A stretch of DNA of 64,000 nt from DASSUW01 sp963774155 (lineage in GTDB: Bacteria > Actinomycetota > Thermoleophilia > Solirubrobacterales > Solirubrobacteraceae), in contig CAVZDW010000012.1 of the NCBI GenBank assembly GCA_963774155.1, forward strand, positions 723,953 to 787,952. The letters are read 5' to 3'. Both the position numbers and the translations under genes were made by a program. The notes beneath the pieces were generated by a model that was not told the origin of the DNA, made no database searches, and saw nothing but the letters and a program-made list of their open reading frames with translations. This document shows, piece by piece, positions 38,435 through 47,318 of the stretch (the first letter of the stretch is position 1; each line of letters begins with the position of its first letter).

Positions 38435-39490
38435 ATGCCGCTCCCCGAGACCCTTCGCAAACTCCTCACGGCGCCCGGGCCGTCCGGCTACGAGCAGGCG
38501 GCCGCCGCCGTCTTCCGCGACGCCGCGTCAGCCTTCGCCGAGATCACCTACGACACCGTCGGCTCCTCCGTCGCCCGCGTCAAAGGCACGGGCGACGGGC
38601 CGTTCGTGGCGGTGATCGGCCACATCGACGAGATCGGGCTCATCGTCCACCACATCGACGACGACGGCTTCCTGTGGTTCACCGGCGTCGGAGGCTGGGA
38701 TCCGGTGATCCTCGTCGGCCAGCGGGTCGAGATCTCCACCCGCGACGGGCTCGTCCCGGGCGTGGTGGGCAAGAAGCCGATCCACCTGCTCAAGGACGAC
38801 GAGCGCAAGAAGGCGCCGGAGCTCAAGCAGCTGCACATCGACATCGGCGCCAAGGGCGGCGACGACGCTCGCGCCCGCGTGCGGATCGGCGACGTGGCGG
38901 TCATCGCCGGCGAGCCGGTGGAGCTGCCCAACGACCGCGTGATCTCACGCTCGATGGACAACCGGCTCGGCTGCTTCGTGGCGCTCGAGGCGGCGCGGCT
39001 GGTGGCCGAAGCGGGCGGAGCGCCCGGCGACGTCGCGGCCGTCGCGGTCGCCCAGGAGGAGATCACCTTCGGCGGCGCGCACACGACCGCCTACACGCTG
39101 CGCCCCGACATCGCCGTGGTGGTCGACGTCACGTTCGCGACCGACGCGCCCGGCACCGACGAGAAGGAGCTCGGCAAGCACCACTTCGGGACCGGGCCGG
39201 TCATCCAGCGCGGCTCGACGCTCGACCCGACGGTCTTCGAGCTCATCCACGCCGCGGGCGAGGCGGAGGGCATCCCGTTCACGGTGGCCGCCTCGGCGCG
39301 CTACACGGGAACCGACGCCGACGCGTTCCACGTGTCCCGCGGCGGCATCCCCTCGACCGTCGTCTCGATCCCGCTGCGCTACATGCACTCGCCGGTGGAG
39401 ATGGTCCAGCTCGACGACGTCGAGAACGCCGCCAAGCTGATCGCCGCCTTCGCGCAGCGCCTCGAGGCCGGCCTGGACCTGCGCCGCTGA
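38435..39490 (+). CDS. M42-family metallopeptidase
   Basis: 351 residues, a co-catalytic zinc aminopeptidase of the M42 (glutamyl aminopeptidase/cellulase M) family. Metal and catalytic residues are in VIGHIDEIGL, SMDNRLGCFVALE, VAQEEITFGGAHTT, VVVDVTFATD and the C-terminal LRYMHSPVEM. These enzymes often form large tetrahedral complexes that degrade peptides in the cytoplasm. There is no ribosome binding site; TAATCT (38419-38424), overlapping the acnA stop, ends 10 bases before the ATG and may drive a leaderless transcript. Confidence 0.92.
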   Translation: MPLPETLRKLLTAPGPSGYEQAAAAVFRDAASAFAEITYDTVGSSVARVKGTGDGPFVAVIGHIDEIGLIVHHIDDDGFLWFTGVGGWDPVILVGQRVEISTRDGLVPGVVGKKPIHLLKDDERKKAPELKQLHIDIGAKGGDDARARVRIGDVAVIAGEPVELPNDRVISRSMDNRLGCFVALEAARLVAEAGGAPGDVAAVAVAQEEITFGGAHTTAYTLRPDIAVVVDVTFATDAPGTDEKELGKHHFGTGPVIQRGSTLDPTVFELIHAAGEAEGIPFTVAASARYTGTDADAFHVSRGGIPSTVVSIPLRYMHSPVEMVQLDDVENAAKLIAAFAQRLEAGLDLRR

Positions 39491-40176
39491 GCGGCCTGCT
39501 GCTCCTGTTCGACATCGACGGCACGCTGCTCCAGCGTGCGTCGGTCGAGCACGGCCGCGCGCTGCGTGAGGCGGCGGCGAGCGTGCACGGGATCCCGCCG
39601 CTGGACGGGCTGCGCGTGGAGTTCGCGGGCCGCACCGACGCGGCGATCGTGCGCGACCTGCTGGTGCTGGCCGGGGTGGACGGCGACGAGGCGGACGCGC
39701 GCTGGCCGGAGGTGATGGACACGGCCGTGGACGCCTACGAGGCGCTGTGCCCGCCCGACCTCTCGTCGGCCGTGGCGCCCGGCGTCCCCGAGCTGCTCGG
39801 CGCGCTGGCGGGGCGCCCGGACGAGTTCCGGCTCTCGCTGGTGACCGGGAACCTGCAGCCGATCGCCCGCCGCAAGCTCGGCAACGCGGGGATCGGCGAC
39901 TACTTCGAGCCCGGCCAGGGCGGCTTCGGCTCCGACCACCTCGACCGCGAGGAGCTGCCGCCGATCGCCCGCGCCCGCGCCGGCGACTGGCCGCGCGAGC
40001 GGACCGTGGTCATCGGCGACACGCCGCGCGACATCGCGTGCGCGCGGGCCGACGGCGTCCGCGTCGTCGCCGTGGCCACCGGCCCGTTCGCGATCGACGC
40101 GCTGGCGGACGCGGACGCCGTGGTCGACGACGCCCGCGCCCTCCTGCCGGTGCTCGAGGACTTCAGCGCTTCTTAG
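39487..40176 (+). CDS. HAD-superfamily phosphatase
   Basis: About 229 residues. The nucleophile motif LLLFDIDGTLLQR is at the very start. Motif II is SLVTGNLQPIARRKL, and motifs III/IV are TVVIGDTPRDIACARADG. It matches phosphoglycolate phosphatase-like HAD hydrolases. No ATG, GTG or TTG fits in frame near the domain start. The first usable codon is CTG 39487, which overlaps the M42 stop as CTGA, so translation may be coupled and start at CTG. The 3' end overlaps the convergent gamma-glutamyltransferase gene by 14 bases. Confidence 0.8.
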   Translation: MSGLLLLFDIDGTLLQRASVEHGRALREAAASVHGIPPLDGLRVEFAGRTDAAIVRDLLVLAGVDGDEADARWPEVMDTAVDAYEALCPPDLSSAVAPGVPELLGALAGRPDEFRLSLVTGNLQPIARRKLGNAGIGDYFEPGQGGFGSDHLDREELPPIARARAGDWPRERTVVIGDTPRDIACARADGVRVVAVATGPFAIDALADADAVVDDARALLPVLEDFSAS

Positions 40177-41917
40177 AGACGACCGCCGCGCTGCCGCCGC
40201 CGCGCCGGACCGGCTCCGCCGCCGCGAGCAGCTTCCCGCGGCCGAGGAACTCGATGCCGGTCACCGCGCCGATCTCGGCCTGCGTCGGCCCGAACGCGTG
40301 CCCGTGCTCGGCGGTCAGCGCCGGAGCCTCCGTGGTCATGAACGCCGGCTCGGCGATCGAGGTCGCCCCGTTGCGCTGTGACGCGCGCGGCGCGGCGATC
40401 GCCTCCGGCAGCGACTGGCCGAGCTCCAGGCGCTCGATCAGCACCTGCAGCACGGTGGTGATGATCATCGAGCCGCCCGGGGAGCCGACCGCCAGGACCG
40501 GCTCGCCGCGCCGGGTGATGATCGTCGGCGCCATCGAGCTGCGCGGCCGCTTGCCGCCCGCCGCCGAGTTGGCGGCGCCCGTCTCCGTGTAGTTGAAGTC
40601 GGTCAGCTCGTTGTTGAGCAGGAAGCCGTAGCCCGGCACGACGATGCCGTTGCCGCCCGTCGACTCGATGGTGAACGTGTACGAGACGACGTAGCCGCGC
40701 TTGTCGGCGACGGTCAGGTGCGTGGTCGACGGGCCCTCCTGGTCGACCTCGACCGACGTCTTCGAGCAGTCGCCGGCGAGCACGGACGCGTTGACGGCCT
40801 GCTCGCCGATCAGTGCCCGCCGCTCGGCCGCGAAGCGGTCGGAGAGCAGGCAGCGCAGCGGGACGTCGACGTAGTCGGGGTCGCCCAGGTAGGCGTTGCG
40901 GTCGGCGAACGCGTAGCGCGACGCCTCGAGGTAGCGGTGCAGCGCCTGCGTCCGGTCGGAGCCGAGCGGGCGGTAGCCCTCGAGGATGTTCAGCGCCTCG
41001 CCGACGGTTGACCCGCCGCTCGACGGCGGGCCCATGCCCCACACGTCGAGGCCCTTGTAGCCGATGCGCGTGGGCTCACGCCAGACGGCCTCGTAGCGCC
41101 GCAGGTCGCTCTCGGTCATCAGGCCCGGCCGCCAGACGTGGTTGGCGTCGGCGGCGAGCGGCGGCGCCTGGGCGGCATCCGCCATCGCGCGGGCCACCGG
41201 CCCGGTGTAGAACGCGCGCGGGCCGTTGCGGGCGATCAGCTCGTACGTCCTGGCCAGGTCCGGGTTGCGCAGGATGGAGCCGACGTCGCGCGGCGTCCCG
41301 TCCGCGTCGAGGTAGATGGCGGCCGTCGACGGCACGTCGTTGAAGTAGTCGACGACCGGCGTCGTCTGGTCCACGAACGTCTGGTCGACGGTGAAGCCGC
41401 GGCGGGCGGCGTCGATGCCCGGCTGGAGCACCTTGCCCAGCGACATCGAGCCGTACCGGTCGAGCGCCTCGTCCCACTGCGCGACCGTGCCGGGAACGCC
41501 CGCGGACAGACCGCTCCAGCGCGCCTCGTCGAACGTCGGCGCGCTGCCGTCCGGCCTCAGGAACGAGCCCGGCCGCATCGCGTACGGCGCCTTCTCGCGG
41601 CCGTCGATCGTCGTCACCTGGCCGCGCGGCGTGCGGATGACCATGAAGCCGCCGCCGCCGATGCCGGCCGAGAACGGCTCGGTGACGCCGAGGACGCCGG
41701 CCGCGGCGACCGTGGCGTCGACGGCGTTGCCGCCACGCCGCAGCGTGTCGATCGCCGCCTTGGTGGCCAGCGCGTCGACGGTGCCCGCCGCTCCGCCGCT
41801 TCCGACGGCCGTGGGCTCCTTCACGAAGTCGTCCCGGTGCCCCGCCTGAGCCACCGGCGCCGCCAGCGCGACCGTGGCCAGCGCGGCCGCGAGCACCTTG
41901 AATTCCCTGCGCATCAT
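40163..41917 (-). CDS. ggt: Gamma-glutamyltransferase, exported
   Basis: 584 residues with a signal peptide (cleavage near AQAGH). It hydrolyses or transfers the gamma-glutamyl group of glutathione and related compounds outside the cell membrane. The precursor is expected to cut itself before the catalytic threonine in GPSTTHLTVAD (about residue 397). Other family segments are AGIGGGGFMVI, FLLNNELTDFN, RPRSSMAPTII and GSPGGSMIITTV. It lies 43 bases after the propeller-protein gene, so it may be the last gene of that operon. Confidence 0.95.
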   Translation of the reverse strand: MMRREFKVLAAALATVALAAPVAQAGHRDDFVKEPTAVGSGGAAGTVDALATKAAIDTLRRGGNAVDATVAAAGVLGVTEPFSAGIGGGGFMVIRTPRGQVTTIDGREKAPYAMRPGSFLRPDGSAPTFDEARWSGLSAGVPGTVAQWDEALDRYGSMSLGKVLQPGIDAARRGFTVDQTFVDQTTPVVDYFNDVPSTAAIYLDADGTPRDVGSILRNPDLARTYELIARNGPRAFYTGPVARAMADAAQAPPLAADANHVWRPGLMTESDLRRYEAVWREPTRIGYKGLDVWGMGPPSSGGSTVGEALNILEGYRPLGSDRTQALHRYLEASRYAFADRNAYLGDPDYVDVPLRCLLSDRFAAERRALIGEQAVNASVLAGDCSKTSVEVDQEGPSTTHLTVADKRGYVVSYTFTIESTGGNGIVVPGYGFLLNNELTDFNYTETGAANSAAGGKRPRSSMAPTIITRRGEPVLAVGSPGGSMIITTVLQVLIERLELGQSLPEAIAAPRASQRNGATSIAEPAFMTTEAPALTAEHGHAFGPTQAEIGAVTGIEFLGRGKLLAAAEPVRRGGGSAAVVSKKR

Positions 41918-41960
41918 CAGTCCCTCCCGAAGTCTGTCGGGAGATGACGTACCCGGTGAG

Positions 41961-42779
41961 CTAGCGCTCGACGCGCAGGATCTCGGCGACCAGCGGCTGG
42001 CCGGCGACCTGGCGCAGCCGGGTCACGTAGGCGAACTCCTTGGCCAGGGCGGTCGTCCACAGCGTCGCCGAGACGCCGGCGCGGGGCCGCTTCCAGAGCC
42101 TGTGCGGCTGGCCGTGCTTGTGGTGCTCGATGCCCGGCTCGTGGCCGGCGTCGCGCCGCCCGGTGGGCACCATCGTGAAGATCGCGCGGTCGCCGAACGG
42201 CGAGCGCCGCGTCTGCGGGCCGAGCCGCAGCTCCTGCCGCTTGAACGTGGTGCGCACGTAGAGCAGGCGCCGGCCCTCGAGCGCCGGGTTGAGCAGCAGC
42301 GCGCGCTTCTCCGACCGGACCGTGGCGGTCTGGTTGGAGGCGAGGTCGGCGAGCACGATGCGGCTCTGCGACGGCGTGTTGACGTGGAACGCCGCCAGGC
42401 CGCCGAGGAGCGCCGGGCGGCCCAGCTCGGTCGCGCGGATGATCTCGATCGGCGCGCCGCCGGCCAGCGGGAACGCGTAGAGGACGTCGCCGGTGCCCTC
42501 GCGGGCCCGCCAGACGACCCACTCGGCCGACACGGCGACATGGTCGGCGCCGGGCGCCGGGACGCTGGTCGCGAACCCGTCGTCCGTGGTCGAGTGCACG
42601 TCGATCTGCGCGCCGGCGACGACCGCCAGCCGGCCACCGCCGAGCGCCGGGTGCGTGCCGGGCGTGCGCGCCTGCCGGTCGCCGTCGACGAGCATCCCCG
42701 GCTTGCCGGTCTCGTGCCAGGCGAGCAGGGCGCCGTCGACGCTCGGGTCAGCCGCGTTGGTGGCGACCTTGCGGGCCAT
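41961..42779 (-). CDS. Propeller-like protein in MauE/MauA-like operon
   Basis: 272 residues of short repeating beta segments, such as GALLAWHE, GGRLAVVAG, AEWVVWRAR, GGLAAFHVN and EGRRLLYVRTT. These are spaced as in TolB- or YVTN-type propellers. There is no signal peptide. Genuine methylamine dehydrogenases pair a MauA light chain with a propeller heavy chain, so this could be a distant counterpart; that is inference from context only. It overlaps the upstream membrane protein gene by TGATG. Confidence 0.62.
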   Translation of the reverse strand: MARKVATNAADPSVDGALLAWHETGKPGMLVDGDRQARTPGTHPALGGGRLAVVAGAQIDVHSTTDDGFATSVPAPGADHVAVSAEWVVWRAREGTGDVLYAFPLAGGAPIEIIRATELGRPALLGGLAAFHVNTPSQSRIVLADLASNQTATVRSEKRALLLNPALEGRRLLYVRTTFKRQELRLGPQTRRSPFGDRAIFTMVPTGRRDAGHEPGIEHHKHGQPHRLWKRPRAGVSATLWTTALAKEFAYVTRLRQVAGQPLVAEILRVER

Positions 42780-43435
42780 CAGGTGACGAGCGCCACCGCG
42801 CAGGCCGCCATCGCCACCGCGTCGACCGCCCGCAGCGAGCGCAGGATCCGCGGCCGCTCGGCCATCGCCGCGTGCAGCCACGCGCCCGCGGGCGTGCGGG
42901 CGGCGGGAGCGAGGACGACGACCGGCAGCAGCCGGCCCGCGCCGAAGGCGAGGCCGATGGCGACGCCGAGCGCCGGATCGCCGACCGCGACGCTGACCCC
43001 GGCGAGCGCCCAGACCGCGAACGTGAGGATGAAGGTGGTGAAGCCGAGCCCGAGGAGCACGCCGTAGAGCCCGGCGGCCAGCGGCACGGGCATGCGGCGG
43101 CGCCAGGACTCCGGGACCTGCCGGCGCACCTGCGGCAGGATGCGCGCGCCACGCGCCTCGCCGATCGCGGCGGCCAGGGCGACCGCGGCCGCCACGGCCA
43201 GGGCGGCGGATCCGCCGGCGCCGAGCGCCTCGCCGAGCAGCGCGAGGCCGCCGAACGTGACGACGCCGCCGGCCAGCGCGCCGAGCGCGAAGGTGAGGCA
43301 CGCCGCGACGGTCGTGCGCAGCCGCCCGGCGTACCCGTCGGGCGCCAGCGTCTCCACCATCGAGAACCCGCACGGAGACCACGCGCCGGTCACGCCGGCC
43401 GCCGCCGCGGCGAGGATGAGCACGGTCTCTAGCAC
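42779..43435 (-). CDS. Polytopic membrane protein with SPCGF motif
   Basis: About 218 residues with six hydrophobic segments. The N-terminal segment contains GAWSPCGFSMVETLAP, which recalls the SPC motif of CcdA/DsbD-type membrane thiol carriers, although only one cysteine is present. A basic loop (ARILPQVRRQVPESWRRRM) divides it into two halves. GTG 43435 overlaps the stop of the MauA-like gene by 7 bases. In this operon it could support electron or thiol transfer to the exported partner; this is inference. Confidence 0.68.
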   Translation of the reverse strand: MLETVLILAAAAAGVTGAWSPCGFSMVETLAPDGYAGRLRTTVAACLTFALGALAGGVVTFGGLALLGEALGAGGSAALAVAAAVALAAAIGEARGARILPQVRRQVPESWRRRMPVPLAAGLYGVLLGLGFTTFILTFAVWALAGVSVAVGDPALGVAIGLAFGAGRLLPVVVLAPAARTPAGAWLHAAMAERPRILRSLRAVDAVAMAACAVALVT

Positions 43436-43992
43436 TTGATCCTCGTCTCGTAGTACATGACGCAGAAGACCTTGCGCCCCTGGTAGCAGTAGCCGGTCAG
43501 CGAGGCGTCGCCGTTGATGCGCCTCGGGTGCGGCGAGCAGCAGTCGACGAGCTTGCGGATGCGGCCGCCGCAGCAGCGGTACCAGGCGCCGTCGATCGCC
43601 GTGCTGATGTTGAAGCGGTCGGCCACGACGTCGCACACCCGGCTGCGCGTGGCGGCGGGCAGCGGGCGGCCGTCGGGGTCGGTGAGCGGGCGGTCGTCCT
43701 CATCCACGGCGTGCCCGTCCTCGCCGATCAGCCGGCCGAGGTCGTCGATCGGGTGGCCGTCCTGCGCGCGCAGCGGGAAGCCCTTGGCGTCGATCCGGGG
43801 CAGGCCGGTCGGGTGCGGGCAGGAGTCGGTCGTGTAGATGTGGCCGCAGAAGTGGTACGCCTCGGCCTCGCCCGGGGCGATCATGCCGGCGACGGTTCCC
43901 GCGCCGGCGAGCCCCATCACCGCGCCCGAGACCCGGGAGAGGAACCCGCGGCGCGAGCTGCCGGCCGCGACGCGGTCGCTGAAGCTAGGCAC
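43429..43992 (-). CDS. MauA-like Tat-exported cysteine-rich protein
   Basis: 187 residues. The twin-arginine signal SSRRGFLSRVSG is followed by a mature part of about 145 residues with ten cysteines, including CCGGRIRKLVDCC and CYQGRKVFC. The layout matches the methylamine dehydrogenase light chain family (Tat signal, many disulfides, CCGG). But the mature part has a single tryptophan (DGAWYRCCGG), whereas the TTQ cofactor needs two. It therefore cannot make TTQ as known. A central Asp/Gly-rich stretch (GHPIDDLGRLIGEDGHAVDE) is unusual. GTG 43992 overlaps the upstream stop by 8 bases. Confidence 0.78.
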   Translation of the reverse strand: MPSFSDRVAAGSSRRGFLSRVSGAVMGLAGAGTVAGMIAPGEAEAYHFCGHIYTTDSCPHPTGLPRIDAKGFPLRAQDGHPIDDLGRLIGEDGHAVDEDDRPLTDPDGRPLPAATRSRVCDVVADRFNISTAIDGAWYRCCGGRIRKLVDCCSPHPRRINGDASLTGYCYQGRKVFCVMYYETRIKC

Positions 43993-44857
43993 GCACGAAC
44001 CCCCGGCGCCGCTCCGCCGCGGCCAGCACGGACTCGAGCTGCGCCGCCGTGTTGAACGTGCCCTTGGCCAGCACGGTGCCGTCGGCGTCGAGCGCGACCG
44101 CGAACGGGCTGCCGGGCACGTCGGCGGCCGCCCAGGCGTCGGCGTCGCGGACCTCGTCGAAGGTCCGCAGCACCACGCGCGGGTCCCGGCCGAAGGAGGC
44201 CACCGCGGGGGCGAGGGCGCGGCACATCCCGCAGCCCTCGGAGCTGAAGACGGCGAGGCCGATGCGGCCGGGGCGCGCGTCGAAGTACGAGGCGAGCGCG
44301 GTGCGCCCGCCGACCTCCGGCCCCTCGTGCGCCACCTCGAGCGCCCCGCGCGGGTCGGCGGCGAGGCGCAGCATGCCGACCTCGCGGGCCAGGGCGACGA
44401 CGACCACGGCGAGCGCCGCGAGTCCGATCAGCGCCGTCGCGAGCCCGATGGCCAGCCAGCCCTCGGTCGTCGGCTCGCTGCGGGGCAGCAGCGGGAGCGC
44501 GGCGAACGCCACGGCGAGCAGCGCGGAGCGGGCGACCGACGCGCGGGAGATCCGCCCGCGGGCGCCGAAGCAGGCGCATGGGGCGCCGTCGCGGCCGGCG
44601 GCCAGCGCGACGGCCTGCGCGAGGCAGAACAGCGCCAGGAGTCCGCCCGCGGCGTACGCCGCGGCGTCGACGCCGGCCCCGACGCCCACGGCCAGGACCG
44701 TCTCGACGGCGATGAGGGCGCCCCACACGACGGTCGCGGATCGCGTGATGCCGTAGGTGGCCAGCGCGGCGCGCGCGCCGGCGGGGTCGGCGAGCTTGGC
44801 CGCCGCCGAAGCGAGCAGCACGAACCCGAGCACCAGGCAGGCGACGACCGCAACCAT
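43985..44857 (-). CDS. MauE-MauD-like fusion (membrane plus thioredoxin-like domain)
   Basis: 290 residues. Four membrane helices of MauE/DoxX type occupy about residues 2-130, with a cysteine pair in CACFG. One more helix leads to a thioredoxin-like domain (about 170-285) with the redox motif SSEGCGMCRALAP. In methylamine dehydrogenase maturation, MauE and MauD are separate proteins needed for the light-chain disulfides. Here both are in one chain, directly before the light-chain-like gene. The role is inferred as forming its disulfides. Confidence 0.82.
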   Translation of the reverse strand: MVAVVACLVLGFVLLASAAAKLADPAGARAALATYGITRSATVVWGALIAVETVLAVGVGAGVDAAAYAAGGLLALFCLAQAVALAAGRDGAPCACFGARGRISRASVARSALLAVAFAALPLLPRSEPTTEGWLAIGLATALIGLAALAVVVVALAREVGMLRLAADPRGALEVAHEGPEVGGRTALASYFDARPGRIGLAVFSSEGCGMCRALAPAVASFGRDPRVVLRTFDEVRDADAWAAADVPGSPFAVALDADGTVLAKGTFNTAAQLESVLAAAERRRGFVRA

Positions 44858-44900
44858 CAGGGCGCCGAAGGTAGCAACCTCCGGGGCGCGGCCCCGCCGG

Positions 44901-46616
44901 TCAGACCGGCGGCTGCTCGTGCGCCGGCCGGCCGAAGCGGCCCGGTGCGGAGCGCGGCCCGCGCGCCCAGTCGCTGCTGCAGGTGCGGTTCTTGCCGCCG
45001 CGCTTGGCGTCGTTGAGGGCGTCGTCGGCGGCCTCGACGAGCGCGCCCGCGTCGGCCGCGCCGGGCTCCATGGCGCTCACGCCGACGCTGACCGACACGC
45101 CGAGGGAGGCCACCGAGCGGCGGATGCCCTCGCCGAAGCGGCGGGCCGCGGCGAGGTCGGTCTCGGGAAGGATCACGGCGAGCACGTCGCCGCCGATGCG
45201 GGCGGGCTCGTCCGCGCTCCGGCAGGCACGGCCGATGGCGTCGGCCACCGCCTGCAGCACGACGTCCCCGCGCAGGTGCCCCTGCGCGTCGGTGAGCGCC
45301 TCGAAGTCGTCGATGTCGACGAGGGCCAGCGCCATCGGCTCGCGGGTGCGCCGCATGCGCTCGACCTCGAGTCCGAGCGCCTCGCGGAAGCGACGGTGGT
45401 TCGAGAGGCCGGTGAGGTCGTCCACGGCCGCCTGCCGCCGCAGCCGGTCGTGCAATGCGACGTTCTCGATGGCCAGCGCGGTCTGCTGTGTGAGGTAGCC
45501 GAAGAGCGCCTGCTCGTCCGCGGTGAACGCGGGCCCGCGGCGGGCGACGACGAGCACCTCGGTCGAGGTGCGCCGGCCGCCGCTGAGCGGCTGCGCCATC
45601 GCCACGAGCGCGTCGTCCGCCGCCACGCGCAGCGCTCCGGCGCGCTGGGCCGCTCGTGCCGCCGAGCGCAGGACGGCATCGGCCTCGGAAGCCGGGCCGG
45701 GCCGCTCGATCGTGCCCGTCGCGAGCTCCGCCCGCCCGAACGAGGCGCCGACGGCCTCGACGGCGGTGCGCAGGCCGATCTCGGTCAGCTCGGCGCGGTC
45801 GAGCTTGGAGCCGATGACCTCGCCGATCCGGTGGATCGCCCGGTCGAGCCGGATGTGTTGCTCGGTCAGCTGGTCGAGCCGATCGACGGCGTCCCGGATG
45901 CGGCGGCGGCGATCCTCGGCGAGCGCGGTGAGCAGCACGAGCAGCGGCACGGCGAGCACGAAGGCGTACGGCGCGACCGTGCAGGCCATCGCGATCACCA
46001 GGCCGACCGGGGTCAGGCAGGCGTCGATCAGGTACACGGTCACGATCACCTGGATCTGGGCCACGGGGGCGATGCCGCGCCCGAGCCACTCGCGGGCGGT
46101 CGCGAAGACCAGGTCGGTCGCGAACTGGGCGAGCGCGGCGACGAGCAGGATCGCCCAGTAGGCGGGTTCGGCCGGCGGCGCGCCGGCCGCGGCGAACACG
46201 AGGCTCGGGGCGACCGCGTGCCAGGCGTCGGCCGTGCCGGTCACGGCGCGCTCGGGATGCGCGCGCCGGCGGGCGGCGTCGAACAGCGCCGAGCCGGCGA
46301 GGCCGCACGCGACGCACGCGGGCACGACCGCCGGCGGCAGGAGGAAGAGCATCGGGACGAGCACGAGCTGCGTCGGCATCGCGGAGCCGGCGCCGAGGTG
46401 GAGCCCCACGCGCGACGCGAGCGCCAGGCACACGATCAGCGCGACCGCCAGCACGGGGTCGAACGCGCGCTCGGCGGGCAGCGCGACGACCATGATCGCC
46501 GCCACCAGCACCAGGCTCGCCGCGGCCGTGACCTCGACCACGAGCTCGCGGCGCGTCAGGCGCCGCTCGTCATAGGGCCGCCAGCGCTCCAGCAGCCCTT
46601 CGATGCCCGAACGCAT
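44901..46616 (-). CDS. Membrane GAF-GGDEF protein with degenerate active site
   Basis: 571 residues. The N-terminal membrane domain has about seven helices (residues 22-240, MASE-like), followed by a GAF-like domain (about 265-400) and a GGDEF domain (about 410-545, starting AAVDDLTGLSNHRRFREALG). The signature reads RIGGDVLAVILPE, where active cyclases have GG(D/E)EF; the Glu and Phe are replaced by Val and Leu. It may therefore bind rather than make c-di-GMP, or be regulatory. An HD-GYP protein lies 6.6 kb away. It is transcribed towards the MauE-D operon, 43 bases upstream. Confidence 0.88.
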   Translation of the reverse strand: MRSGIEGLLERWRPYDERRLTRRELVVEVTAAASLVLVAAIMVVALPAERAFDPVLAVALIVCLALASRVGLHLGAGSAMPTQLVLVPMLFLLPPAVVPACVACGLAGSALFDAARRRAHPERAVTGTADAWHAVAPSLVFAAAGAPPAEPAYWAILLVAALAQFATDLVFATAREWLGRGIAPVAQIQVIVTVYLIDACLTPVGLVIAMACTVAPYAFVLAVPLLVLLTALAEDRRRRIRDAVDRLDQLTEQHIRLDRAIHRIGEVIGSKLDRAELTEIGLRTAVEAVGASFGRAELATGTIERPGPASEADAVLRSAARAAQRAGALRVAADDALVAMAQPLSGGRRTSTEVLVVARRGPAFTADEQALFGYLTQQTALAIENVALHDRLRRQAAVDDLTGLSNHRRFREALGLEVERMRRTREPMALALVDIDDFEALTDAQGHLRGDVVLQAVADAIGRACRSADEPARIGGDVLAVILPETDLAAARRFGEGIRRSVASLGVSVSVGVSAMEPGAADAGALVEAADDALNDAKRGGKNRTCSSDWARGPRSAPGRFGRPAHEQPPV

Positions 46617-46748
46617 GGGGCCTTAATCGGCAGGTCGCCCGAGAACTTGAGGGGAAGTTTGTCACCGCTCGGACCCGGGCCCTCAAGGCCTGCCGGCGGG
46701 CGCCCGATAGGCCTCTCGCCCGGTCCCCTCGCAGTAAGGACGGTCCGC

Positions 46749-47318
46749 ATGTCCCGCCACATCCTCCTCGGCTTCGCGGTGCTCCTGATCGGCCTCGTCG
46801 CCGCCCCTGCGGCGCAGGCCGGCACCTGTGAAGGACAGGTGCTCGAACACCCCTTCGAGCCCTGGCACGACAGCGCGCCGTACACGCTCGTGCCCAACGG
46901 CGACCTCTCGGCCGGCGCCTCCGGCTGGCAGCTCGACGGCGCCGATCTCGTCGCCGACAACGAGCCCTGGTACGTGCACGGCGGCACCACGCCCGGCGCC
47001 ATCCGCCTGCGCACCGGCGACAGCGCGACGACTCCGCCGGTGTGCGTCAGCCTCCTGCATCCGACGATGCGCTTCTTCGCGCGTGACACCGGCAGCGTCC
47101 TCGGCTCGCTGAAGGTCGACGTGGTGCTCAGCGATGGCGTCGCCCTGCCGGTCGGGGTCGTGCTCGGCCTGCTCCACGGCGACTGGGCCCCCTCGCCCGT
47201 GCTGCCGGTGGTGGCGAACCTGATCGACGACGAGGTCGCGTTCCGCTTCACCGCCGTCGGCCTCGGCAGCTCGTGGGTGGTCGACGACGTCTACGTCGAC
47301 CCGTACAAGAAGGGCTAG
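46749..47318 (+). CDS. Secreted beta-rich protein
   Basis: 189 residues with a signal peptide ending AAQAGTC. The mature part has LVPNGDLSAGASGWQLDGAD, SVCVSLLHPTMRFFARD-like and VVDDVYVDPYKKG segments. These resemble carbohydrate-binding jelly-roll domains in which a final strand ends in DDVYVDP. The same protein type is abundant in soil actinobacteria, without a known function. AAGGA lies about 7 bases before the ATG. Its TAG shares a CTAG with the convergent DsbA-like gene. Confidence 0.75.
   Translation: MSRHILLGFAVLLIGLVAAPAAQAGTCEGQVLEHPFEPWHDSAPYTLVPNGDLSAGASGWQLDGADLVADNEPWYVHGGTTPGAIRLRTGDSATTPPVCVSLLHPTMRFFARDTGSVLGSLKVDVVLSDGVALPVGVVLGLLHGDWAPSPVLPVVANLIDDEVAFRFTAVGLGSSWVVDDVYVDPYKKG

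Noticed and set aside
46100..46300. GGDEF protein as a full diguanylate cyclase
   Set aside because: The signature is GGDVL, so I do not claim cyclase activity.
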